A DNA stretch of 64,000 nucleotides from Micromonospora rhizosphaerae (GCF_900091465.1 NZ_FMHV01000002.1:4278001-4342000); one strand, 5' to 3'; counted from the stretch's first letter, positions 35,174 through 44,235 are shown. The notes: a model not told the origin generated them from the sequence alone. A program made the numbers and translations.

Positions 35174-35350
35174 TCAGGTGGTTTCGTTCGCGGCCCGTTC
35201 GACGAGCCGGGTGGTGATGCCGGGCCTCGATACGAGTACCGCGTTTTGTTGACATCGTCGGGGTGGGTCCAGGCGATGTTGTGCGGCCCGCCCTCGACCC
35301 CGACCAGCCGCTGTCGTTGATGAGCGCGGGCAGGCGGTTCGCCGTCGCAC
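35174..35350 (-). pseudogene. Alpha/beta hydrolase (chloroperoxidase-like) C-terminal fragment behind leader copy C
   Basis: Minus-strand frames read TANRLPALINDSG, then (shifted) LVGVEGGPHNIAWTHPDDVN, then (shifted) AVLVSRPGITTRLVERAANE up to TGA at 35174-35176. The GGPHNIAWTHPDDVN segment is the catalytic-His region near the C terminus of non-heme chloroperoxidase-type hydrolases. The N-terminal part is gone and two frameshifts are present. Confidence 0.5.
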
Positions 35351-35420
35351 GGATTAACGCCGGCCCGACCACCGCCCCACGGCCCTTTTGACCCAGGGAG
35401 ACTCCGTGGTCAATGCCGGG
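35345..35420 (-). repeat. Leader repeat, copy C
   Basis: The minus-strand sequence TTGACCACGGAGTCTCCCTG, GGTCAAAAGGGCCGTGGGG and GGGCCGG matches copies A and B. The palindrome CCACGGA-GTC-TCCCTGG (35393-35409) has one mismatch. Weaker similarity to copy B continues upstream to about 35475. Confidence 0.65.
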
Positions 35421-35472
35421 TCCGGCCCCATGCCGGCAGGTTGGTGCGACCGGGCGGCGGACCAGGGCAGGG

Positions 35473-35489
35473 CCAGGGAGCTTCCCTGG
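35473..35489 (+). promoter_or_regulatory. Palindromic operator upstream of LAL gene 2
   Basis: A perfect inverted repeat CCAGGGA-GCT-TCCCTGG, same half-sites as in leader copy B, followed by CTCGATCGCCG. It lies about 110 bases before the LAL start and is divergent from leader copy C, making a back-to-back control region with two palindromes about 80 bases apart. The cognate regulator is unknown; LAL or MerR-type binding is inference. Confidence 0.5.
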
Positions 35490-35584
35490 CTCGATCGCCG
35501 CTCGAGGCTGCCACAGTCGTCTGATGAATGATCCCCGCATCAGACGGAAGGGGTCCGGGTGGCCACAGAGGCGGGGAGCGCCGG

Positions 35585-38233
35585 GTGATTGTCGGACGGA
35601 CGGCCCAGATCCAGGCGCTGACAGCCCTGCTCGACGAGGCCGCTCATTACCGTGGCGGCGCGCTTGTCGTACGGGGAGAGGCCGGGATCGGTAAGTCCGC
35701 GCTGTTGGGGGAAGCCTGTGCGGCCGCTGGGGCTCGCGGGATGCGGGTGCTGACCACCACCGGCGTTCAGGCCGAGGTCCAGCTCCCGTACGCCGGGGTG
35801 CAGCACCTGTTCCGTCGGCTGCGCCGGGATCTGGATGCGACCGCGGGCGAGTCGCCGTTCCGGGTAGGGGTTGAGGTGCTCGGTCTGCTCGGCGCGCTCG
35901 ACGAGCCGGTCCTGCTGGCCGTCGAAGACGCGCACTGGCTGGACCGGGCAAGCTGGGAGGTGTTGGCCTTCGTCGCCCGGCGGCTGGAGGCAGACCCGGT
36001 CGCGCTCGTGCTGACGGCACGTGACAGTGAGGACGTTGGCCGGCTGCTTGTCGCCGCCGCGCTGCCGGAGTTGCGGCTGGAGCCGCTGGAGCCGGCCGAT
36101 GCCCGCGTCTTGCTCGACCAGGTCGCGCCCGGACTCACGCTCGCCCTGCGCGAACGTGTGCTGGCCGAGTCGGCCGGCAACCCTCTGGGGCTGGTCGAGC
36201 TCGGCGGACTTGCCGCCCGATCGGGCGGCGCCGCGCTGCTGCCATCGTTACTACCACTGAGCACCCGCGTGGAGCGGACGTTCGCGGGGCTGGTCGGTGA
36301 GCTGTCGGCCGCGACGCGGGCGCTGCTGCTTGTGGCGGCCCTCGACGACGGCGACGACCTCGATGAGGTGCTTGCGGCGACCGCCCGGCTCGAGGATCGG
36401 CCGATCACCATCGACGACGTAGAGCCGGCCGCGGTCAGCCGGCTGATCAGCGTGGACGAGCAGTACCGGCTGCGGTTTCGGCACCCACTGTTGCGCTCCG
36501 CCCTGCGGCAGTCGGCGAGCGCGGCGCAGCGGCGGCGGGTGCACGCCTGCCTCGCGGCGGTCGTGGCCGCCGATGATCGGCGGTTATGGCACCGCGCGGC
36601 CGCGGCCACCGGTCCCGACGAGGCCCTCGCCGCGGAACTGGCCGCCGTGGCCACCCAGGCCCGCGACCGGCGGGCCGTGGCGATCGCGCGGGCCGCGATC
36701 GAGCGGGCCGCGCAACTGAGCGAGGACCCGCAGGAGCGCGGCAGCCGGCTGCTGTGGGCCGCGGCGATGGCAGATGAGCAAGGCGACGCGGAGTCCGTAC
36801 GCCGCCTGCTTGGGGTGGTGGACGAGGCGCAGCTGCGCCGGGCGGACTGGTTCCGGCTGTCCTGGTACCGCGAGTTATGGGGCGGCGGCTGGACCGGCAG
36901 CGCGCGGCTGGGTGTCTACACCGAACTCATCGACGCCATGCGGCAGGCCGGCGACGTCGAACTCACGCTCGACTCGCTGGTAAACATCTGCCTGAGGTTC
37001 TACTGGTCCAACCCCGACGACCGGACCCGGATTCGCTTCGTGGAGGTCGCGGAGCTGGTCGACGCCCCGGTGGACGACGTGCGCGTGCTCTGCGCGCTGG
37101 CCCAGGCCGCGCCCGTCGAACGCGGCGCGTACTGCCTCGACGGGTTGACGGCATTGCAGTACCGGCTGGACCTGACCCCGTCGAGGCTCAACGACCTCGG
37201 CTTCGCCGCGTCGACGCTCAGCGCGTACGCCCTGTCGAACAGGTTCCTGACGGCGAGCGTGACCGCGCTCCGCACGCAGGGCCGGGTCGGCGTGCTTATG
37301 CACGCCCTGTCGTGCCTGGCCTACAACGCGGCCATCGTCGGCGACGTTCGGGCCGCCCTGTCCGCTGCGGCGGAGAGCGTGGCGCTCGCTACCGAAACCC
37401 GCCGGCCGTCGTGGGCACTGGCCGCTGAGCTGCAGCTCGGTTTGGCGGAGGCGCTGCGCGGCAACAGCGACACCGCCGCGCAGATCGCGGACGCCGGCGA
37501 GACGCTCCTGCTCACGGCCGGAATGCACACGATGCTGTCGTTGATACAACGCATCCGCGGCGTGGTCGCGCTCGTCGACGGCCGGCCCGAGGAGGCGTTC
37601 CGGCAGTTGCTTCGGGTGTTCGATCCGGCCGACGTCGCATACCACCCGTACCAGCGGCTCACCCTCGTCGGTCACCTGGCCGAGGCGGCGGCCTTCAGCG
37701 GTGCGCTCGACGAGATCCGCGCCGTGGTCGCCGAACTGACACCCATCGCCGAAACGAGCCGTTCGCCCGTGCTCATGGTAGGACTCCGCTACGCCGGCGC
37801 TGTGCTGGCCGACACCGCGGCAGCCTACGACGCCGCACTCGCCGCGGACCTCAAGGACTGGCCGTTCGAGCGGGCCCGTCTACAACTCGCGTACGGCGCA
37901 TGGCTGCGCCGCCAGCGCCAAGCCGCCGACTCAAGGCCACTGCTGCGCGCCGCGGCGGCCACGTTCGACGCGCTCGGGACGACGCCGTGGGCCGAACGGG
38001 CCCGGGCCGAGTTGCGTGCAACCGGCGAATCCCGACGCAAACCGATCGACGCCATTGATGCCCTGACCCCGCAGGAACAGCAGATCGCAAGGCTCGCGGC
38101 CGACGGGCTCAGCAACCGGGAGATCGCCGAACGGCTCTTCCTGTCGCCACGCACCGTCACGACCCACCTCTACCGGATCTACCCCAAGGTCGGCGTCAAG
38201 TCACGCAACGAACTCGCCGCCATGATGGTGTAG
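35585..38233 (+). CDS. LAL-type LuxR-family transcriptional regulator (second gene)
   Basis: An ATP-dependent LuxR regulator of 882 residues from GTG 35585, chosen because GGGGAG lies 8 bases upstream. An in-frame ATG at 35528 would add 19 residues without a ribosome-binding site. Walker A is VVRGEAGIGKSALLGEACA, Walker B LLAVEDAHWLDRASWEVLAF. TPR-like helices follow, then the C-terminal HTH LTPQEQQIARLAADGLSNRE and IAERLFLSPRTVTTHLYRIY. It is more divergent from the other two LAL genes, belonging to the subgroup with VTTHLYRIYPKVG. A palindromic operator lies upstream. Its 3' end overlaps the truncated phosphatase relic on the other strand. Confidence 0.9.
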   Translation: MIVGRTAQIQALTALLDEAAHYRGGALVVRGEAGIGKSALLGEACAAAGARGMRVLTTTGVQAEVQLPYAGVQHLFRRLRRDLDATAGESPFRVGVEVLGLLGALDEPVLLAVEDAHWLDRASWEVLAFVARRLEADPVALVLTARDSEDVGRLLVAAALPELRLEPLEPADARVLLDQVAPGLTLALRERVLAESAGNPLGLVELGGLAARSGGAALLPSLLPLSTRVERTFAGLVGELSAATRALLLVAALDDGDDLDEVLAATARLEDRPITIDDVEPAAVSRLISVDEQYRLRFRHPLLRSALRQSASAAQRRRVHACLAAVVAADDRRLWHRAAAATGPDEALAAELAAVATQARDRRAVAIARAAIERAAQLSEDPQERGSRLLWAAAMADEQGDAESVRRLLGVVDEAQLRRADWFRLSWYRELWGGGWTGSARLGVYTELIDAMRQAGDVELTLDSLVNICLRFYWSNPDDRTRIRFVEVAELVDAPVDDVRVLCALAQAAPVERGAYCLDGLTALQYRLDLTPSRLNDLGFAASTLSAYALSNRFLTASVTALRTQGRVGVLMHALSCLAYNAAIVGDVRAALSAAAESVALATETRRPSWALAAELQLGLAEALRGNSDTAAQIADAGETLLLTAGMHTMLSLIQRIRGVVALVDGRPEEAFRQLLRVFDPADVAYHPYQRLTLVGHLAEAAAFSGALDEIRAVVAELTPIAETSRSPVLMVGLRYAGAVLADTAAAYDAALAADLKDWPFERARLQLAYGAWLRRQRQAADSRPLLRAAAATFDALGTTPWAERARAELRATGESRRKPIDAIDALTPQEQQIARLAADGLSNREIAERLFLSPRTVTTHLYRIYPKVGVKSRNELAAMMV

Positions 38234-38822
38234 AGCAGGACCAAGTGCCCAGGTGGCAGCTTGCGGGACTCCTGGGCGAATTGCGGTGCCGGGAACATCC
38301 CCAGCAGCGGCCCCTGAGGGTTGGGCAGGCGCACCACACGGTGGCCGTCGGCCAGCAGCAGCGGCGGATGCCCGGCGCGCGCCCAGACGAGCCGGCCCGT
38401 ACCCGGCCGGTACGTTGCGACGACAGCGGTCGCGGTTGTCTCGCAGTCGGCGTGGTGCAGCAGCGTGTTGAGTCGGGACAGGATTATCGCCGGTGAGTGG
38501 CTGGCCCTCGGCGGCGTACGCCTCCATCGCATACCGCAGCCCGATCATGGTCTCGACGGCGTCGAGTCCGTGACCGATGACGTCGCCGATGGCCATGATC
38601 AGATCTCCGGTGGCCAGCGGACGAATCAGGTACCAGTCTCCGCCGAGGCGCAGCGCGGGGTCGGCGCTGCGGCATCGCACGGCGACCCGCAAGCCGTCGA
38701 TGTCGGTGACGACGCTGGTGTCGGGCTGGATGGCGTGTGCAGTGCGCGGCTGATGTGCCGCTCGCGCGCGAGTTGACGCCGGTAGGACAGCGGCACGTGG
38801 CCGCCGCCCGGTGACACCGTGC
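38230..38822 (-). pseudogene. PP2C/SpoIIE-type serine phosphatase remnant
   Basis: Minus-strand frames read LSYRRQLARERHISRALHT, then (shifted) AIQPDTSVVTDIDGLRVAVR, ALRLGGDWYLIRPLATGDLI and MAIGDVIGHGLDAVETMIGL, then (shifted) SPAIILSRLNTLLHHADCET and LVWARAGHPPLLLADGHRVV. GGDW and GDVIGHG carry the metal-binding Asp residues of SpoIIE phosphatases. Two frameshifts interrupt it, and the C terminus is cut where the stop of LAL gene 2 begins. Confidence 0.75.
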
Positions 38823-39269
38823 TCATCGGGGCTGGTGCGGCGGCTCAGGGATCGCCCGCCGGCCTCTACTACGCTCGGATATTTCCGGTGCAGGTGCTGG
38901 GCTCATTGTCGGTCGCCTCCGCCTTGTCGTCCGGTAGCGGCAATCCCCATCGCGAATCCAACGTCTTGGAACAAGTGCCTCGTCCCGAGTTCGATGGAGG
39001 TACTACGGCACGCATTAGTGCGTTCTGCTGCCGCTACGCGCTCGCACGGCCCCACTCGGGCTATCCGGCACCGTGGCCGCGAGCATCGTAAGCGCCCTGG
39101 ACCGTCCGACGCGGCTCGGCGGCGCGCGGTCCGGAGTGCAGCGAAGAGTTCGCCGCCGTCGCCCCCGAACAGGGTGGAGTCGCACGGCGGGCGGACCGGG
39201 ATTCCCGAACTCGGCACCGGCACCCGCGCCGCTTCGTTTGCGAGCGGACTCCCTGGTAGCCGTGCGTGG
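38823..39269. other. Gene-free stretch
   Basis: Only low-complexity Arg/Pro/Ser-rich frames are present and no domain, promoter or repeat was recognised. Confidence 0.4.
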
Positions 39270-39560
39270 GCGAACGCATCGAGGCGGCCGCGATCTTCGG
39301 CGCGCTGGATGCCCCCTCGGTGGCCCGATCGTGTGCGGGCGGAGCTGCACGCGACTGGCGACTGGCTGCGCCGTCCGGTTGGCGCGGCCAGCCTGCTGAC
39401 CTCAGGGGTTGCGGATCGCCCGCCGGGCTGCGGACGGTCAGGGTGACCGGGGCATCGCCGGGCTGCTGTTCCTGTCACCGCACACTGTGTCGACCCACCT
39501 GTACCCGACAAGCTCGGCATCAAGTCACGCGGAAGATCGTGCTGACCCTCGCGGGCATTA
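39270..39560 (+). pseudogene. LAL-type regulator C-terminal (HTH) remnant
   Basis: Plus-strand pieces WPDRVRAELHATGDWLRRPV, then (shifted) LRTVRVTG or RIARRAADGQGDRGIAGLLF with LSPHTVSTHLY, then (shifted) KLGIKSRG are the end of a LuxR domain close to that of LAL gene 2 (…RAELRATGESRRKP…RLAADGLSNREIAERLFLSPRTVTTHLY…). It is frameshifted at least twice and without an ATPase domain. Confidence 0.65.
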
Positions 39561-39599
39561 CGTAGTCCTACGTACGCAGACAACCGTAGTTGCTCGTAC

Positions 39600-39990
39600 G
39601 TTCAGCCCGTGGCTCGAGATCCCAAGACAGTTTCGGCAGCTGGTGGCGAGAAGTCTGCCGACTCCGCGGTGGACTCAGCGAACTTTGGCGAGGATGTCGT
39701 CCGCGGCGGCGGTTCAGGTGAACAGCCTGGCGTTGGTGCCCCACGCGGCCATGAGGTCAGTCGTCAGCACGAGTCCCGTGACCGAGATGAATGTGCGGCG
39801 GCGGATGGCCCGGCGGGTGGTGATCCCGAACCAGATCTCGTACCTGTTCCAGCAGGAGCTTCCGGCCGCGGTGCAGTGGTAGGTGATGCTGGGGTTTTTG
39901 GCGAGCGAGGGGTTGACCTCGTTGGTGGTGCGGGTGGACGGGTTGGCGGCCATGACGTGTGGTTCGCGGTCAGACGAGGTAGCGGCGACG
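39600..39990 (-). pseudogene. IS630-type transposase C-terminal remnant
   Basis: The minus strand reads EPHVMAANPSTRTTNEVNPS, LAKNPSITYHCTAAGSSCWN, RYEIWFGITTRRAIRRRTFI and SVTGLVLTTDLMAAWGTNAR, then LFT, TGA, TAAADDILAKVR. This is the last third of an IS630-family DDE transposase, including the third acidic residue (Glu of YEIWFGI). The TGA replaces the usual Trp of FxWTA. The upstream two thirds are gone, replaced by the LAL gene on the opposite strand. Confidence 0.75.
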
Positions 39991-42767
39991 GTCTTCGGGA
40001 CCGATCCCACCGTCCTGACGGAAAAGCCGGGCGGCGTCGCTTTGGGCTGCTGGGTCGGCAGGCGGAGTGTGCGGCGCTCGACCGGTTGGTGGAGGCGGTT
40101 CGCGCTGGTGAGAGCCGGTCGCTGGTGGTGCGTGGTGAGGCGGGGGTGGGCAAGTCGGCGCTGCTGAAGCATCTGTTCGACCAAGCTTCCGGCTGCCGGG
40201 TGGTGTCCGCTGCGGGTGTGCGGTCGGAGATGGAGCTTCCGTTCGCGGCCCTGCATCAGCTCTGCGCGCCGATGTTGGACCTGCTGGACAGGCTGCCAGA
40301 ACCACAGCGGGACGCGCTCAGCACGGCGTTCCGGGTGCGCACCGGACCGGCACCGGACCGCTTCCTCGTCGGTCTGGCCGTGCTCAGCCTGTTCGCGGCG
40401 GCGGCCGAGGACCGGCCGCTGGTGTGCGTGATCGACGATGCACAGTGGCTGGACCGCGCGTCGGCGCAGGTGCTCGCCTTCGTCGCGCGTCGACTGTTCG
40501 CGAAGTCGGTGGCCTGTGTGTTCGCGGTACGTAACTCCGGCGACGTGCATGAGCTGTCGGGGTTGCCGGCGGTGGACGTCGCCGGACTGGGTGACCGGGA
40601 CGCCCGGGCGCTGCTGCGCTCGGTGATCCCTGGCCGGCTCGACGAACAGGTACGTGACCGGATCGTCGCGGAGGCCCGCGGCAACCCGCTGGCGTTGCTG
40701 GAGCTGCGGCGGGAGTTGAGCGATGCTGAACTGGCGGGCGGGTTCGGTTCGCCAACCGCGCAGACGCTTTCGGGCCGCATCGAGGATAGCTTCCAGCGCC
40801 GGCTGGAGCCCATGCCCGCGGACACGCGGCAGCTGTTGCTGCTGGCGGCCGCTGAGCCGCTCGGCGATCCGGCGCTTTTCTGGCGCGCGGCTCAGCGACT
40901 CGGGGGCGATGTTGGCGTAGCGGCCGTCACCGCCGCGGACGAAATGATCGACTTCGGTGCCCGGGTCCGCTTCCGGCATCCGCTGCTGCGTTGGGCGGTG
41001 TACGGTGCGGCCTCGCCGGAGGAGCGCAGGAGGGTCCATCGGGCGTTGGCGGATGCGACCGACGTCGAAACCGATCCGGATCGGTGCGCCTGGCACCGCG
41101 CGCACGCCACCGCGGAGCCGGACGAGGAGGTGGCCGCGGGACTCGAGCGTTCGGCTGTACGTGCGGAGGTGCGCGGTGGTGTGGCCGCTACCGCCGCTTT
41201 CCTGGAGCGGGCGGCCGCGCTCACTCCCGACTCTCGGCGTCGGGCAGAGCGCGCGTTGGCCGCCGCGCAGGCCAAGCACCTGGCCGGCGCGCCCGAGGCC
41301 GCTCTGGCGCTGCTGGCGGCGGCTCAAGCCGGGCCGCTGGACGAGCTGCGACTCGCCCACGTGGAACTACTGCGCGGACAGATTGCGATCACCGCGAATC
41401 GTGGCAACCTTGCTCCGCGGATGCTGCTCAACGCCGCCAGGCAACTCGAGCCGCTGGACGCGGCAGCCGCACGCGCGACGTATCTGCAAGCGTTGGCCTC
41501 GTCGATGTTCACCGGCCGCCTGGCCGAGGCCGGTGACCTCCGGGAGGTCGTCGCCGCCGCCCGTGCGGCGCCGCCCGCGCCGGTCACCCCCCGTGCCGCC
41601 GACCTCCTCCTCGACGCCCTGGTCCTGCACTTCACGGAGGGCCCACGCCTCGCGACGCCCGCCATGCGCCAGGCCCTGCGCGCCTTCTCCAGCACCGATA
41701 TTTCCGTTGAGGAGGAGCTCCACTGGCTATGGCTCGCGTACGTCATCGCCGTGGCTCTGTGGGACGACAATGCCTGTCACGTGCTGGCCGAGCGCCACGC
41801 CCATCTTGCCCGTCGCGCCGCGGCGCTCGCCGTGCTACCGCTGGGCCTGAGCACACACGTCATGGTGCTCATCTTCGAGGGCGAACTGGCTGAGGCGGCG
41901 GCGCTGAACGAGGACCTGCGCATGATCATCGCAACGACCAAATCTGAGCTCACGAACTATGGGGCGGTGATGCTCGCGGCTTGGCAGGGACGAATAGCCG
42001 AGGTCGGCCAGCTGGTGCGTGCAGCCGCCAGCGAGGCGGGGGCCCGGGGCGAGGGAATCGGGCTGACTGTCTGCGACTGGGCGAGCGCCGTGCTCTACAA
42101 CGGCCTTGGCCGCTACGAGGACGCCCGCGCCGCCGCGCAGCGCGCTAGCGCGGATCCACCAGCACCCGGCGCCGCGGCACATTGGGCGCCGACGGAACTG
42201 GTCGAGGCGGCCGTCCGCAGTGGCGATAGCCAACTCGCCTCCCAAGCCCTCGAGCAGCTCGTCCAGACCACCCAAGCAAGTCAAACCGACTGGGCTCTCG
42301 GGATCGAGGCCCGCTCGCGGGCGCTGCTCAGCCAGGGCGAGGACGCCGAGAGCCTCTACCGTACGGCGATCGATCGACTCGGCCGCACCCGAGTCCGGCC
42401 GGAGCTCGCCCGCTCCCACCTCCTGTACGGGGAATGGTTGCGCCGCGAGCGGCGCCGGATGGAAGCGCGTGAGCAGCTGCGCACCGCCCACGAGATGTTC
42501 GCGGCGATGGGCCTCGAGGCGTTCGCCGATCGCGCGGCGCGCGAACTGCTGGCCACCGGCGAGACCGTCCGCCGACGTACGGTCGGAACCTGCGACCAGC
42601 TCACGCCCCAGGAGACGCAGATTGCGAGGCTAGCCCGCACCGGCCTGACAAACAAGGAGATCGCCAGCCACCTGTACGTCAGCCCCCGCACTGTCGAATG
42701 GCACCTTCGTAAGGTCTTCGCCAAGCGGGGTATCACCTCGCGCAAGCAGCTTGACCGCTTCCCCTGA
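39957..42767 (+). CDS. LAL-type LuxR-family transcriptional regulator (third gene), 5' end uncertain
   Basis: The LAL homology begins at about 40036 (RRFGLLGRQAECAALDRLVE) with Walker A VVRGEAGVGKSALLKHLFDQ, Walker B LVCVIDDAQWLDRASAQVLA, a TPR-like middle, and the HTH LTPQETQIARLARTGLTNKE, IASHLYVSPRTVEWHLRKVF. GTG 39957 is the nearest in-frame start candidate but lacks a good ribosome-binding site and lies inside the IS630 relic. The open frame runs back to 39609 without coding character. The natural start and promoter were probably lost when the insertion sequence arrived. The rest of the 900-residue frame is intact and closely related to LAL gene 1. Confidence 0.85.
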   Translation: MWFAVRRGSGDGLRDRSHRPDGKAGRRRFGLLGRQAECAALDRLVEAVRAGESRSLVVRGEAGVGKSALLKHLFDQASGCRVVSAAGVRSEMELPFAALHQLCAPMLDLLDRLPEPQRDALSTAFRVRTGPAPDRFLVGLAVLSLFAAAAEDRPLVCVIDDAQWLDRASAQVLAFVARRLFAKSVACVFAVRNSGDVHELSGLPAVDVAGLGDRDARALLRSVIPGRLDEQVRDRIVAEARGNPLALLELRRELSDAELAGGFGSPTAQTLSGRIEDSFQRRLEPMPADTRQLLLLAAAEPLGDPALFWRAAQRLGGDVGVAAVTAADEMIDFGARVRFRHPLLRWAVYGAASPEERRRVHRALADATDVETDPDRCAWHRAHATAEPDEEVAAGLERSAVRAEVRGGVAATAAFLERAAALTPDSRRRAERALAAAQAKHLAGAPEAALALLAAAQAGPLDELRLAHVELLRGQIAITANRGNLAPRMLLNAARQLEPLDAAAARATYLQALASSMFTGRLAEAGDLREVVAAARAAPPAPVTPRAADLLLDALVLHFTEGPRLATPAMRQALRAFSSTDISVEEELHWLWLAYVIAVALWDDNACHVLAERHAHLARRAAALAVLPLGLSTHVMVLIFEGELAEAAALNEDLRMIIATTKSELTNYGAVMLAAWQGRIAEVGQLVRAAASEAGARGEGIGLTVCDWASAVLYNGLGRYEDARAAAQRASADPPAPGAAAHWAPTELVEAAVRSGDSQLASQALEQLVQTTQASQTDWALGIEARSRALLSQGEDAESLYRTAIDRLGRTRVRPELARSHLLYGEWLRRERRRMEAREQLRTAHEMFAAMGLEAFADRAARELLATGETVRRRTVGTCDQLTPQETQIARLARTGLTNKEIASHLYVSPRTVEWHLRKVFAKRGITSRKQLDRFP

Positions 42768-43086
42768 CAGCGACCAGGAATCGGCTGATTCTGCGGTGTG
42801 CATTCCTCGAAGAGTTCCTAACAAAGTCGTACGACGTGTCGGTACGTGATGATGCAGTGTCGGTCCGCTCGCCGTCGACCACGGTAGCGAAGCGAGGAAC
42901 GCTCGTGGATGTCGTCGCGGCGTTCCCACCCGGATGCGGAGTCGTCAGGATTCCGCTCGGGCTTGGGTAGCAACGGCTAGATGCGCTGCCACAACCCGTC
43001 CAGCACCAACCTCAGTGAGTCGTTCATAAACACGGTGAGGCGCATGGCGCCGAGCCGGCGCTTCAGGCCGAGGACAGGCAGACGGG
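42768..43086. other. Intergenic region before XRE regulator
   Basis: No gene seen. A 10-base palindrome GTCGTACGAC lies at about 42827-42836, followed by GGTACGTGATG. It could be a regulatory site but has no adjacent start. Confidence 0.35.
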
Positions 43087-43527
43087 ATGACCGGGAATCT
43101 GGACTATCGTTGGCATCTGCGGGAAGTCATGGCCAGTCGTGGCATGTTCTCCACCACAGACTTGCGTCCGCTGCTGGCCGAGCGTGGTATCGATCTGTCG
43201 CCGAGCCAGGTGTATCGGCTGGTGGTGGAGAGGCCGGAGCGGCTCAGCCTGCGCACATTGATGGCGCTCCTGGACATCCTGGACTGCACGATGACTGACC
43301 TGATCGAGCCGGTACCAGCACGCGGCGCCCGGCACACCAGCGAGGCGATGTCCGGCGACATCGGCAATGGTGCCGCCATGAGCGATGGGCGCAAGCCGGA
43401 GGTAGAAGGAGGAAACGCTGGCTGCGGTGCCGGTCAGGGTGCCGACGCCGTCGGCGAGACGGTGCCGCCGTACCCCGTCAACGACCAGCAGGGCGACGGC
43501 GGCGATGAACGCTGGCAGGGTGGCTGA
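43087..43527 (+). CDS. XRE-type helix-turn-helix regulator with replaced C terminus
   Basis: The first ~80 residues from ATG 43087 form an XRE/Cro-like domain: [60 protein letters not shown] and [13 protein letters not shown]. In actinobacteria this type usually stands beside a tyrosine integrase (family knowledge), but none is present here. From about residue 95 on ([17 protein letters not shown]…), the sequence is Gly/Asp-rich and lies antisense to the relic on the minus strand, so the original C terminus has probably been lost and the frame runs on by chance. Confidence 0.75.
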   Translation: MTGNLDYRWHLREVMASRGMFSTTDLRPLLAERGIDLSPSQVYRLVVERPERLSLRTLMALLDILDCTMTDLIEPVPARGARHTSEAMSGDIGNGAAMSDGRKPEVEGGNAGCGAGQGADAVGETVPPYPVNDQQGDGGDERWQGG

Positions 43528-44062
43528 TCTGGTAGCCGGTGCACCGCGAGGTCGATGAACGCCAGCGCGGCACCCGCCACGGCGATCGCGACGGCTGTGC
43601 GTCCGGGTTCGCCGGCGAGACGGGCTTCGTCCTCAATGTCGTGGTAGCCCACGTGGTTGAACGCTTTGACGACGCGGGAGCTGGGAACGAACGCCTGGAC
43701 CATCTCGCTCGAGGAGGTGCGCGGGTCGGTGAGATCCTCGCGGATGCCGTCGACCTCCCACCAGTAGTTCATGGCGTCGATGACGAGCTTGCCGCGTAGC
43801 GCGTCTGCGGGAATGGTGAGGTATTTGCCGAGCGGGAGGGCGAGGATGACGATGTCGGCGCGGGTCGCGGCGTCGGCGGCGGTGGTGGCGACCGCTCCGG
43901 GGGTGAGGACCTCGACGGTGAGGGCGATCCTGGCGGGGTCGCCGGAGCCGGCGATGAGAACCTTGTAGCCGGCGGCCAGGGCGAGCCGGGCCAGCACGAT
44001 GCCCAGCTTGCCGGCGCCGAGGATGCCGGGGTTCGGGGACCGTCAGGGGCGGTGTCGTTCAT
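43434..44062 (-). pseudogene. F420/NADPH-dependent reductase-like NAD(P)-binding protein, frameshifted
   Basis: ATG 44062 opens [11 protein letters not shown], then one base is lost or gained near 44025, and the true frame continues [60 protein letters not shown] and [40 protein letters not shown] and [20 protein letters not shown]. The GAGKLG dinucleotide motif and overall pattern match F420-dependent NADP oxidoreductase-like proteins. After about residue 160 the C terminus turns into unrelated low-complexity sequence, so it is also truncated. Confidence 0.7.
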
Positions 44063-44100
44063 GTCGTTCCGTTCGGTTCGGCGTCGCGCCGGTGGGCAGC

Positions 44101-44235
44101 TCAGCTGGCGAGGATGTCGCGGACCATGGGGATCACCTTCGTGCCGTAGAGTTCGACGGGCGCGTAGGCGCGCGCTTGTCGGCTGTGCTCCTGCGGTGTA
44201 GATGGGTACAGGCCCGCGACACCGCCAGATATCAG
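44101..44235 (-). pseudogene. LLM-class flavin/F420-dependent oxidoreductase C-terminal scrap
   Basis: The minus strand ends GGVAGLYPSTPQEHSRQARA, YAPVELYGTKVIPMVRDILA, S, TGA (44101-44103). VELYGTKVIPMVR is the characteristic last segment of luciferase-like monooxygenases. Only about 20 recognisable residues survive. Confidence 0.45.

Noticed and set aside
39609-39956. N-terminal 116 residues of the long LAL frame starting at GTG 39609
   Set aside because: The sequence is Gly/Asp-rich, lacks a ribosome-binding site and lies antisense to a recognisable IS630 transposase fragment.
39714-41360. 548-residue minus-strand frame
   Set aside because: Only its last part is real sequence (IS630 relic); the rest is the shadow of LAL gene 3.
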